Of a DNA stretch of 64,000 nt, positions 45,522 through 53,433 are shown one piece after another. Origin of the DNA: Woronichinia naegeliana WA131. Lineage in GTDB: Bacteria; Cyanobacteriota; Cyanobacteriia; Cyanobacteriales; Microcystaceae. The first letter of the stretch is position 1. Every line of letters begins with the position of its first letter. Location of the stretch: NCBI GenBank assembly GCA_025370055.1, contig CP073041.1:1426001-1490000 (forward strand), given 5' to 3'. The notes below the pieces were generated by a model. It was given only the letters and a program-made list of their open reading frames with translations, did not search any database and was not told where the DNA came from. The translations under genes and the position numbers were made by a program.

Positions 45522-46586
45522 TTAACGTTCCTTCGGTAATAGCGATCGCCAGGCAAGGGGTAAAATGCTATCAAAATAATGTTCTAACTGCCGGTAGTGA
45601 CGCTGATAAACAACACCGAGGTAAATAATCGCAATGCCCAAAGCGGATAGAGCCAAGGGAAATAATAGAGAATTTTCAAAAACCCGAAAAGCGAGGTAAC
45701 TAATATAGCCAAATATACCCAAGCTGCCAAAAATCATAAAAAGGCGACGTTTTAGCAACAGAGAAAGAGCCATTAAACCGAGATTAATTAGCCCGTAGAT
45801 AAAACGGCTCCATTCTGAATCCTGTCCTGAAAAAGGGAGGCTAAACCAAAAGGTAATCAGCCCAAATAAATATAGCCAAAAGGCAAAATCTCCCTCACTA
45901 CGACGACACCGTAAATCAACGACATAGGCGATCGCTAAACAAATAATGCCATACCAAAGGGAAACGACTGCCTGGGTATGAAAATCAACATTTTTACCAT
46001 ACAGAAGAGGAACAATGTCCATGGACAAGTACCACAAACAAAACGCGAGGGGAAAGGTTAAAAAGGGAAATTTGATCCATCGCAAGGCCAGCAAACTAGC
46101 CAGAATGGTTCCCACTTCCATTAAAAACCAACTGCCCTTAATCCAACTATGAAAGTCCTGATAATGCCCTGGATCGCCCTGACCCCAAAACCCTGTCCAT
46201 CGCTGTAATCCATAAATGGCTAGAGGGGTCATCCACACCGCAACAGTAACGAGTAATCCCCCTGGAATCTTTAAATTTTGCTCAAAGTAAAGATATTTTC
46301 CCGCCCATAAAAAGCCCAAGGCATAAATGACCGCGATCGCAAAAATACCAAAACCCCCTAAACTTTCCCAAGCTAAGGTGACAAAAAAGGCCATCGCTAC
46401 AATGACAATTAGCGCACCAAAGTAGTAGGCCACATTGGCAAAATCAAAACGTAATTTGTTGGGATTAGAGTGATCCTGAGCAGTTTGAGCTTGAGTGATA
46501 AAAAACTGCCAAAGTTTAGTGGCCTGTTCTGGAGAAATCAGCCCTTGTTCAACCGCTTCCCGAAAATCTTCCTCTTCTAAATTCAT
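45522..46586 (-). CDS. DUF2157-like multi-pass membrane protein
   Basis: Protein of 354 residues: an N-terminal soluble segment (1-50: EAVEQGLISPEQATKLWQFF) as in DUF2157 proteins, followed by about nine or ten membrane helices. No catalytic motif is visible. It is adjacent to the HAD gene on the same strand (80 nt apart) but no functional link is apparent. Confidence 0.65.
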   Translation of the reverse strand: MNLEEEDFREAVEQGLISPEQATKLWQFFITQAQTAQDHSNPNKLRFDFANVAYYFGALIVIVAMAFFVTLAWESLGGFGIFAIAVIYALGFLWAGKYLYFEQNLKIPGGLLVTVAVWMTPLAIYGLQRWTGFWGQGDPGHYQDFHSWIKGSWFLMEVGTILASLLALRWIKFPFLTFPLAFCLWYLSMDIVPLLYGKNVDFHTQAVVSLWYGIICLAIAYVVDLRCRRSEGDFAFWLYLFGLITFWFSLPFSGQDSEWSRFIYGLINLGLMALSLLLKRRLFMIFGSLGIFGYISYLAFRVFENSLLFPLALSALGIAIIYLGVVYQRHYRQLEHYFDSILPLAWRSLLPKER

Positions 46587-46804
46587 CCCTTCTGCCTCCC
46601 ATCACATGGACTGATTCTGACGGATTACCGACAGCTTATCTCAAAAAGTTAGGATAGTTTAAGAATTGGCTGATCTTATCCCCCGTTAGGGCATTGAAAA
46701 GACAACGGAAACAGATAAGACTAGGGAAGGATAAACCGAATTGTTAGATCAGTAACGAATCTATGGCGATCGCCCTACCGTTTTTATCGGCTCCCTATTT
46801 GGCA

Positions 46805-47476
46805 ATGCACATTCCCGACGGCTTCCTCAGTGGCCCGGTTACGGTGCTCACCTGGGTTTTGGCCTTAGGCTTTATGACGCTTGCCTTCAAACAGGTGCAG
46901 CGAGACTATCAAGAGCAAATAGTGCCATTAATGGGAGTCTGTGCGGCTTTTATTTTTGCGGCTCAGATGATTAATTTTCCCATCCCAGGGGGAACTTCTG
47001 GTCATCTCTTGGGGGGAACCTTAGCCGGAATTGTGCTAGGCCCCTGGGCCGGTAGTTTAGTGATGTCAGTGGTTTTTCTGGTGCAAGCTTTCTTTTTTCA
47101 GGATGGTGGCATTACAGCTTTAGGAGCCAACCTTTTAAATATGGGATTGATTGGGACTTTAGGGGGCTATTATTGTTATCGATTTATCCGTCTTCTGTTA
47201 GGGCCTAGTCGTTGGCGTAGTATGGCGATCGCCACAGGGGTTACTGCTTGGTTAAGTGTGGTGACAGCCGCAACTATGGCCGCCGTAGAATTGGGTTTTT
47301 CCCAGACCATTCCCCTTAAAATTGCCTTGATTTCCCTCATTTCTTGGCATTTGATGATTGGTTTAGGTGAGGCCTTAATTACGGTCTTAGCGGTTCAATA
47401 TATTTGGCGATCGCGTCCTGAATTAATCTACTCTCCTTTTAGGCACAAGCGTTGTGTCCCTACAAAAAATGTTTAA
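46805..47476 (+). CDS. cbiM: CbiM/NikM, substrate-binding component of a Co/Ni ECF transporter
   Basis: Integral membrane protein of 224 residues that binds Ni2+ or Co2+. In this family the metal is held by the very N-terminus (Met1-His2) and an inner His, so I start at ATG 46805 (MHIPDGFLSGP) rather than ATG 46763. The inner site is GGTSGHLLGGT. The operon continues with PDGLE and CbiQ genes at 49085-50203 but is interrupted by an IS element. The last codons run through a palindromic repeat (GCACAAGCGTTGTG), so the C-terminus RHKRCVPTKNV may be a repeat-derived extension. Confidence 0.88.
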   Translation: MHIPDGFLSGPVTVLTWVLALGFMTLAFKQVQRDYQEQIVPLMGVCAAFIFAAQMINFPIPGGTSGHLLGGTLAGIVLGPWAGSLVMSVVFLVQAFFFQDGGITALGANLLNMGLIGTLGGYYCYRFIRLLLGPSRWRSMAIATGVTAWLSVVTAATMAAVELGFSQTIPLKIALISLISWHLMIGLGEALITVLAVQYIWRSRPELIYSPFRHKRCVPTKNV

Positions 47477-47586
47477 ACAGGCATGGGGGAAAATTGCGTT
47501 TGCTCTTTAGCTATTCAATATACCAATCTAAATTGAAAACCTGGCAGATAAATTTTGAAAAAATCCTGTAGGGGCGTAAGGCTTAC

Positions 47587-49035
47587 CATTGGTGTCAACT
47601 TAAGCCAAAATGCCTACTCACAAAAGATTAGCCTAAAAGCAGGCGGAAGTAAGAGTAGGCTGAAAAAAAGGTTAGTATATAAAAAAGTGAGCAAAAAACA
47701 AATGGCAAGACAACATCCTCGGAGAAAAGGAAACCCAGACTTACGTCGTAAGACAAATCAGCCAGGGGTAGAAATCCCTGAAATAACAAAAGAGTTGTTT
47801 GAATTACTAGAACCCACAATGTTTACACCATTAAAATATTTACAGGGAACTCATGAGAAAATGATGAGAGATAGGGTGCTAAATTTACCAGTAATGGTGG
47901 CATTAGTGTTAAGTATAGTGTATCGTCAAATAGCGGGTATAAGTGAAGCGGTAAGACTGTTAGAGGAAGAGGGATTGCTATGGGTAGCATCATTAAAAGT
48001 AAGCAAACAGGCAGTATCAAAAAGAATGATGAATGTGCCAGCCGAAATATTTGCAATATTACTAAAAGGAGTGTTAGAAAAAGCAGCCGAAAAAGGGAAG
48101 AAGCTCCAAGTAGGAGAAAAATGGGAAAAAATAAGAGAAAAGTTTAGTGCAGTGTGGATAGCAGATGGCTAAACGCTAGAGCAGATAAGGAAAAATATGA
48201 AAATAAGTAAAGAAGAAAAGAGTAAATTGGGGGGTAAAATAATGATGGTAGTGGAAGCCTTTACCCAAAGACCCGTTACTTTATGGTACACAGAAAATGA
48301 TAAATCAAATGATAAAATATGGTGTGAAGAATTGGCAGCTAAATTACCAGAAAATGGTTTAATTCTCGTAGATATGGGATTTTTTAGCTTTGTGTGGTTT
48401 GATTTGTTAACAGAAGCTAAAAAGTTTTTTCTAACCAGATTTAGAGCGGGTACATCTTACAAAACCAAACAAGTATTGTCTCAAGGTAGTCATTACAGAG
48501 ATGAGATTATCATTATGGGAAATTACCGTTCTAATCCTTGCAAGCATCCGGTGAGATTAGTCTCAGTATTATGGGGAACAATCTGGTATCAGTATTTAAC
48601 AAATGTGTTGTCTCCCGAACAACTGTCCGCCGAAGAGGTCTGTGATTTATATCGAAGACGATGGACAATCGAAGAAGCCTTTTTATTAACGAAAAGACTT
48701 TTAGGACTAGCCTATTTATGGGTAGGGAATAAGAATGGTGTCCAAATCCAGATTATTTGCACTTTGATTTTCTATACGGTCTTAAATCAATTGGTAGGGG
48801 AAGTGGCGATTGCTCTAAATCAACCGAAAGAAAAAATCTCAGTAGAGATGGTGTTTCGGAGTCTATACTATGTAGCGAAGGCTATTGCTAGAGGAGAAAA
48901 GCCTGATACAGTAACCTATCTGGCTGAACGTGCTAAGTTATTTGGTTTGGTCAAAGCTGAGAGAAAGCGACATCGAGAAAAGGCCGCTCTCAATCAACAA
49001 ATTTGGGAACCCATTCCTTTAAGTTGACACGGATG
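47587..49035 (+). mobile_element. IS4-type insertion sequence, 1449 bp, with 9-bp target duplication
   Basis: Ends are inverted: CATTGGTGTCAACTTAA on the left, and on the right TTAAGTTGACACGGATG, two mismatches. The nine bases AAGGCTTAC flank it on both sides (47578-47586 and 49036-49044). Removing the element and one duplicate restores GGGCGTAAGGCTTACGCCC, a perfect palindrome with an 8-bp stem. It lies between cbiM and the PDGLE gene. Confidence 0.9.
47702..49027 (+). pseudogene. IS4-family transposase with nonsense codon at the first catalytic motif
   Basis: Transposase of about 442 codons starting MARQHPRRKGNPDLRRK. An in-frame TAA at 48170-48172 interrupts ADG-stop-TLEQ, exactly after the first catalytic Asp; relatives have Ser (TCA-type codon) there, so one base change explains it. 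The rest is intact: second Asp in LILVDMGFFSF and the YREK-like signature YRRRWTIEEAFLLTK. The enzyme is therefore inactive unless the stop is read through. Confidence 0.88.
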
Positions 49036-49084
49036 AAGGCTTACGCCCAATAAAATTGTCTAATTGCTATCTTTAATTTGATTT

Positions 49085-49426
49085 ATGATTAAAAATACTC
49101 GCCAAAAATCTAATTTTTTGATCCTCATTTTAGGATTTTCTATTTTCATCGCCGTAGCCCTTTCTCCCTTTGCCAGTTCTAAACCAGATGGCTTAGATCG
49201 CGTTGCCGAAGATCTGAAATTTGCTGACAAAGCAACTTCCCTAAAAAGCCCCATTCCTCTGGCAGATAAACTGACCAATTATCAAGTACAAGGCGTTCCT
49301 TCTTGGTTAGCAACTCCCCTCGCTGGTCTCTTGGGAACCGTCACCACCTTTGCAATGACCTGGACATTGGGGAAGCTAATGATCAAAAAAAGGCCTAACC
49401 CCACTGCCTCAGAGGAATTATCCTAG
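49085..49426 (+). CDS. PDGLE-domain (CbiN/NikN-like) component of the Co/Ni ECF transporter
   Basis: Protein of 113 residues with two membrane helices (about 10-28 and 72-98) around a soluble loop that begins SKPDGLDRVAEDL, the PDGLE motif, with an Asp in place of the last Glu. CbiN/NikN-type partners help load metal into CbiM. It lies 50 nt after the IS and 6 nt before cbiQ. Confidence 0.82.
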   Translation: MIKNTRQKSNFLILILGFSIFIAVALSPFASSKPDGLDRVAEDLKFADKATSLKSPIPLADKLTNYQVQGVPSWLATPLAGLLGTVTTFAMTWTLGKLMIKKRPNPTASEELS

Positions 49427-49432
49427 CGTCTT

Positions 49433-50203
49433 GTGTTAATTCATCTTCCCCAAGGTTTTACGGCTCGACTGGTTAATCAACCTCAATTAAAATTTCAGCC
49501 TTCTGTCTATTTGCTGTCTATTTTACTGACTTTGTTGGCGATCGCCGTTACCCAAAAAGGAGACTGGGGAAGCTTAGGCTTTTATGCCCTGGGCATTGGA
49601 GGATGGCTTATCAGATTAAGAATTTACCTTAAAATATCGATGCGATCGCTGTTTAGCCGAGTGACCGTTGAATTTTTATTTATTGGTCTCATTCTCCTAA
49701 GTACTCTTTTTCAAACAGGTGGAGAGGTTATTTTTAACTGGGGCTGGCTACAAATTACCAGTCAGGGTTTAATCACCTTAATAACGGTGAGTTTCAAAAC
49801 CTTTCTTTCTCTGCTATTAGTTAATTCTCTGTTGAGCATTTTAAGTCAAACTCAAATCCTTAATGCTTTTTTAGCTCTGCATTTTCCGCCCCTATTAGTG
49901 GCCATTATGGGATCAATGTTGCGTTATTTACATCTCTTAAACCGAGAATTTCAAACTAAAAAACGAGCCGCTTTATCGCGAAATCTGTTGCTTAATCCCC
50001 GTCAAACTCGCCAAGTTATGGCTAACTTAATTGGCTCTTTACTGATTCGCAGCTATGATCGAGGAGAAAGAATTCATCAAGCGATGTTAGCCAGAGGTTA
50101 TTCTGGTTTGACAATGACTTCCGAACCTTCCCCCTTTTCTCGCTCAGAACGCTTATTTTTAGGGTGTCTTGTTCTTAGTTTACTCCTCGGACAAGGGCTA
50201 TAA
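49433..50203 (+). CDS. cbiQ: CbiQ/NikQ, transmembrane T component of the ECF transporter
   Basis: T-component of 256 residues with about five helices and the cytoplasmic coupling motifs LSRNLLLNPRQTRQ and AMLARGYSG (an Ala-Arg-Gly box). It couples the ATPase to CbiM. The start appears to be GTG 49433. Its last bases overlap the convergent manC gene, and no CbiO-type ATPase gene follows, so the ATPase must come from elsewhere or the transporter is incomplete. Confidence 0.82.
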   Translation: MLIHLPQGFTARLVNQPQLKFQPSVYLLSILLTLLAIAVTQKGDWGSLGFYALGIGGWLIRLRIYLKISMRSLFSRVTVEFLFIGLILLSTLFQTGGEVIFNWGWLQITSQGLITLITVSFKTFLSLLLVNSLLSILSQTQILNAFLALHFPPLLVAIMGSMLRYLHLLNREFQTKKRAALSRNLLLNPRQTRQVMANLIGSLLIRSYDRGERIHQAMLARGYSGLTMTSEPSPFSRSERLFLGCLVLSLLLGQGL

Positions 50204-51271
50204 TAAATCCTGACATTCTGCTTTAGTTTGCAAAGTTTTCAAGATTTGTTTAATATCCTGGGTGCGATCTTTGGGCACAATTAAAGTGACTTGGCGATCG
50301 CGGACAATGACCAAATCTTCTAAGCCAATGGTGACAATCACTTCCTGTTCATCGGTGGCATAGACAATACAGCCTTGACTATCTTGAGCGACGTGATTAG
50401 CCAAATCGACATTTTTTTGAGTCGCTGGCCATAAACGTTCCAAGGAAGTCCAATCTCCTAAATCATCCCAGCCAAACTTAGCGGGTAAAATGTAGGCTAA
50501 TTTGGTTTTTTCCATTAAGGCATAGTCAATACTTTTCTTCTCTAATTCTCCATAGGCCGCTGCCCCTTTTGCGGTTAAAGCCTTTAATAAATCCGGTGCA
50601 TGAAGACTTAATTCCGCCAACACAATTCCGGCTTGGAAAAAGAACATACCACTATTCCAACTATAGCGACCCGTACTGAGAAAATCCTGGGCGGTTTCTC
50701 GATTGGGTTTTTCAGTAAAACGGCTAACTTGATAAACCGGCAGTTCCTCAAAGGTCGCCGCTAACTCTCCCTGTTCAATGTAACCGTAACCTGTCGCTGG
50801 CTCTGTGGGGGGGATACCGAGGGTGACAATACTGGCTTGACTGGCCGCAAAGGCGATCGCCGCTTTTAGGGTTTGTTCAAAATCAGCCTGTTCCCCAATC
50901 CAATGATCCGCCGGAAAAAAACCAATGATCGTATCAGGGCCATAGCGTTTCGCAATTTCGAGACTGGCCCAGGCCACTGCCGGAGCCGTATCTTTGCCCT
51001 CTGGTTCTACTAAAAGATTTTCTGACGGTAAATCGGGCAATTGTTCTTCCACTCCCGCCGCGATCGCTGCCGCCGTAATCACCCACAAATTTTCCCAACC
51101 GCCAGCTAATCCCAATAGCCGCTCGGCCGTTGCCTGCAAAAGACTAACACCCGTACCATCTAGACATAGAAACTGTTTAGGCTTCTTTTTACGACTGAGC
51201 GGCCAAAAGCGTTCTCCCTTACCACCAGCCAAAATCACAGGGACGAATAAGGGACTTTTCTCGAAACTCAT
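50198..51271 (-). CDS. manC: Mannose-1-phosphate guanylyltransferase
   Basis: Nucleotidyltransferase of 357 residues making GDP-mannose from mannose-1-phosphate and GTP. Signature AGGKGERFWPLSRKKKPKQ near 13-31, substrate loop FFPADHWIG and YGYIEQGE, and FTEKPN. It lacks the C-terminal isomerase domain of bifunctional enzymes. GDP-mannose feeds polysaccharide and fucose synthesis. It overlaps cbiQ by 6 bp at the 3' ends. Confidence 0.9.
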   Translation of the reverse strand: MSFEKSPLFVPVILAGGKGERFWPLSRKKKPKQFLCLDGTGVSLLQATAERLLGLAGGWENLWVITAAAIAAGVEEQLPDLPSENLLVEPEGKDTAPAVAWASLEIAKRYGPDTIIGFFPADHWIGEQADFEQTLKAAIAFAASQASIVTLGIPPTEPATGYGYIEQGELAATFEELPVYQVSRFTEKPNRETAQDFLSTGRYSWNSGMFFFQAGIVLAELSLHAPDLLKALTAKGAAAYGELEKKSIDYALMEKTKLAYILPAKFGWDDLGDWTSLERLWPATQKNVDLANHVAQDSQGCIVYATDEQEVIVTIGLEDLVIVRDRQVTLIVPKDRTQDIKQILKTLQTKAECQDLL

Positions 51272-51440
51272 AGACAGGTTCCTATCGAATCACTCGTTAA
51301 TTAATAACCAATCCCCAGTATTTTAAGCGAAATCTCCCTATCTAAATGGTTTTCCATGAAAGTAATATTTGTGCTCTTAAAAGCATTTTACTGTCAATCT
51401 TAATGATCTGCTGCACATTACATTATTGTTGCAAAAAAAG

Positions 51441-51622
51441 ATATCTCTCTTGTTTTACTTCCAGGGCGAACGCATCTTATTTTTGAAAGGTAGGCTGGAT
51501 AAGGGTTTCCGAGATCATGATTGATTTTTCATGAAACGCTGAAAGTCTTATCAGATAAGGAGTCTAGAATTTAGATGCGTTTGCCCTATGATACCAGTGC
51601 CAAAGTAACACAAGAGAGATAT
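51441..51622. repeat. 20-bp inverted repeat enclosing MITE copy 2
   Basis: Left arm 51441-51460 (ATATCTCTCTTGTTTTACTT) pairs with right arm 51603-51622 (AAGTAACACAAGAGAGATAT) in 19 of 20 positions. Without the MITE the arms would be separated by only about 17 bases, so this looks like an older hairpin element hit by the MITE. Confidence 0.8.
51463..51587. mobile_element. MITE, copy 2
   Basis: A 125-bp element with ends AGGGCGAACGCATCT and AGATGCGTTTGCCCT, closely matching copy 1 (5584-5708), including the interior ATCATGATTGATTTTT and TCTAGAATTTAGATGCG-type blocks. No coding capacity. No obvious target duplication. Confidence 0.88.
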
Positions 51623-51642
51623 AATAAATTATCGCCAAAAGC

Positions 51643-51714
<72 letters not shown>

Positions 51715-51760
51715 TAAATTAATCGCAGAAATTGCTGAAGAATTAGAGCGTGTCATCAAT

Positions 51761-52024
51761 CAGCAATTCCAAATTCAGAATGTAGTCCAAGATACAAAAG
51801 CCTTGAAGTGCTTACGGTCAAGGGGTTTTGTATCAATATGTGGAATCAGCGTAATGCTCTATTTAGTGATTGATCAAGTTTGTTTGCAGGTTGCTGACTC
51901 TCCAAGAGGCTAAGATTCGAGGAGGAAGTACAAAAAACGTCAGAAATCAGCGAAATCTCTTTTAACTGCATAAAAGCGAGATAACGTCTGTATCTTATGT
52001 TACTGTTTGAATTTGGAATTGCTG
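51761..52024. repeat. Inverted-repeat element (about 264 bp) with inner hairpin
   Basis: CAGCAATTCCAAATTCA at the left recurs inverted at 52008-52024. Inside, GATACAAAAGCC...GGGGTTTTGTATC at 51791-51834 forms its own stem-loop. No transposase frame is present, so it is a MITE or IS remnant. It abuts the truncated gene at 52029. Confidence 0.65.
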
Positions 52025-52028
52025 GTTC

Positions 52029-52214
52029 AACGTTTCGCCCAAAACCTACGAGATCGGCGATCGCTCTTTCACGTCTCAGGATTTAGCGAACATTGCCATC
52101 GAGGCCGAAGACCTCATTACCCAACTCGGCGATCGCCATTTTGAACCGACTCCCTCAGTAGCTAATTGTAGTATTTGTCCCTATTCAGTTATTTGTGAAA
52201 GCACTGTCAGTTAA
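52029..52214 (+). pseudogene. 3' remnant of a nuclease/helicase-like protein with Cys cluster
   Basis: An open frame without start encodes about 61 residues and ends in a stop at 52212-52214. The end NCSICPYSVICESTVS has the C-x2-C-x5-C spacing of the Fe-S cluster at the C-terminus of RecB/Cas4-type PD-(D/E)XK nucleases. The upstream part of the gene has been replaced by the inverted-repeat element. Family assignment is tentative. Confidence 0.55.
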
Positions 52215-52412
52215 GGGATCGCGCCTCTTTGAACTAAAGTTGGATTTTCTTATGTTAACGAAACCTATGAGACGGCGATCGCACTATCTGAAAGTGCCAG
52301 GCTAGAAAAATAAAGCTATAATTCCAACATGATATTCTCTACCGCACTTTTGACCATTTTATAATCTGTTAATTGCGTCTAACTCTTAACTCCTTCACCA
52401 AGGTAATCATCA

Positions 52413-53099
52413 ATGGATACTCAACCCCTAGACCATAGTTTTCACTCTGCCGATGTCCCTAACCTACCCAGCGATTTGCATACACACCAAGATTTGTTCA
52501 GTGATCCGACTATTGGAGTCCATCACGATCCTTTCGCTCCATCCAGTATTGGGGTTTATGAGTCGAATCATATTCACAGTGGATTTGATGGTCATAACTT
52601 AGCTGATTATCAGCCCCATCATGCCAATAGCTTGCTAGATCATCAATATTCTCACGTTAATAATCCTTCCCATTTGGAGCATTCTTTTGAGAATCAGCAC
52701 TTAGCGGATTATCAGCCTCATCATGCCAATAGCTTGCTAGATCATCAATATTCTCAAGTTAATAATCCTTCCCATTTGGAGCATTCTTTTGAGAATCAGC
52801 ACTTAGCGGATTATCAGCCTCATCATGCCAATAGCTTGCTAGATCATCAATATTCTCAATTTGATCACAATTCTCATTTGGATCATCTTTCTCAGCGATC
52901 GGGTTCTGCTAGTTTTACCCCGTCTTCCCCTGCTGAGGTTGTGAAAAATAAGGAAGTCATTATCAAAGACGAGTTTGGCCATGACAAGTCAGGCACGGTA
53001 ACAGATAAGCATAGTGACGGCACTTACAAGGTTGAGACCAGTAAGGAAGTTTATGACAATGTTTCCTATCATGATGTTCAGAAATATGGCCCCAAGTGA
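52413..53099 (+). CDS. His/Asp/Asn-rich repeat protein of unknown function
   Basis: Protein of 228 residues. Residues 1-60 are His-rich; then a 34-residue unit (LADYQPHHANSLLDHQYS at its start) occurs twice completely and once in part. Residues 170-228 form a different, Lys/Asp-rich domain (IKDEFGHDKSGTVTDKHSDG in pieces) that looks like a small beta-barrel. No signal peptide. High His content suggests metal binding, but this is only inference. ATG 52413; no partner genes. Confidence 0.7.
   Translation: MDTQPLDHSFHSADVPNLPSDLHTHQDLFSDPTIGVHHDPFAPSSIGVYESNHIHSGFDGHNLADYQPHHANSLLDHQYSHVNNPSHLEHSFENQHLADYQPHHANSLLDHQYSQVNNPSHLEHSFENQHLADYQPHHANSLLDHQYSQFDHNSHLDHLSQRSGSASFTPSSPAEVVKNKEVIIKDEFGHDKSGTVTDKHSDGTYKVETSKEVYDNVSYHDVQKYGPK
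52599..52866 (+). repeat. 102-bp tandem repeat inside the His-rich gene
   Basis: Units start at 52599, 52701 and 52803 (the last is partial). Copies 2 and 3 are nearly identical at DNA level, pointing to recent expansion. Confidence 0.9.
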
Positions 53100-53433
53100 T
53101 GATCCATCGTATCGTAGAACAGGCATCTTGCCTGTTGCTGTTGCGCTTTCTCGTTGCTTTCTGCCATTAACAGGACAGGCTGGAATCCCATTCCGATTAG
53201 ATAGACATTCTTTTCTTCTTTTCTGACTGGACAGGTTGGAATCTCATCCCCATTAGATAGACATTCTTGACTATTGCCTTCTTTTTTTCTGACTGGACAG
53301 GCTGGAAGCCTATCCTACGGGAGAATTTTTAGGGGATTTTGCCTATAATCAAAGGGTCGCGTTGTTCTGGATTACTGGGATTAATTGGGATCAAATTAAA
53401 TTTACAAAAAATTATTGTGGAGAAATTGTTGTT
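53100..53433 (+). repeat. Gene-free spacer with palindrome and tandem repeats
   Basis: It holds a copy of GTAGAACAGGCATCTTGCCTGT (53114-53135, identical to 42274) and a short tandem array whose units begin GGACAGG at 53173, 53229 and 53295 and share ATTAGATAGACATTCTT and TTTCTGACTGGACAGG. No gene is visible in this stretch. Confidence 0.7.

Noticed and set aside
48170-48172. Programmed readthrough of the stop in the IS4 transposase
   Set aside because: The stop sits at a catalytic motif position where a single base change from a Ser codon explains it, and no recoding signal is visible.
52599-52866. 102-bp repeats as CRISPR or regulatory array
   Set aside because: They are in-frame coding repeats of the His-rich protein.
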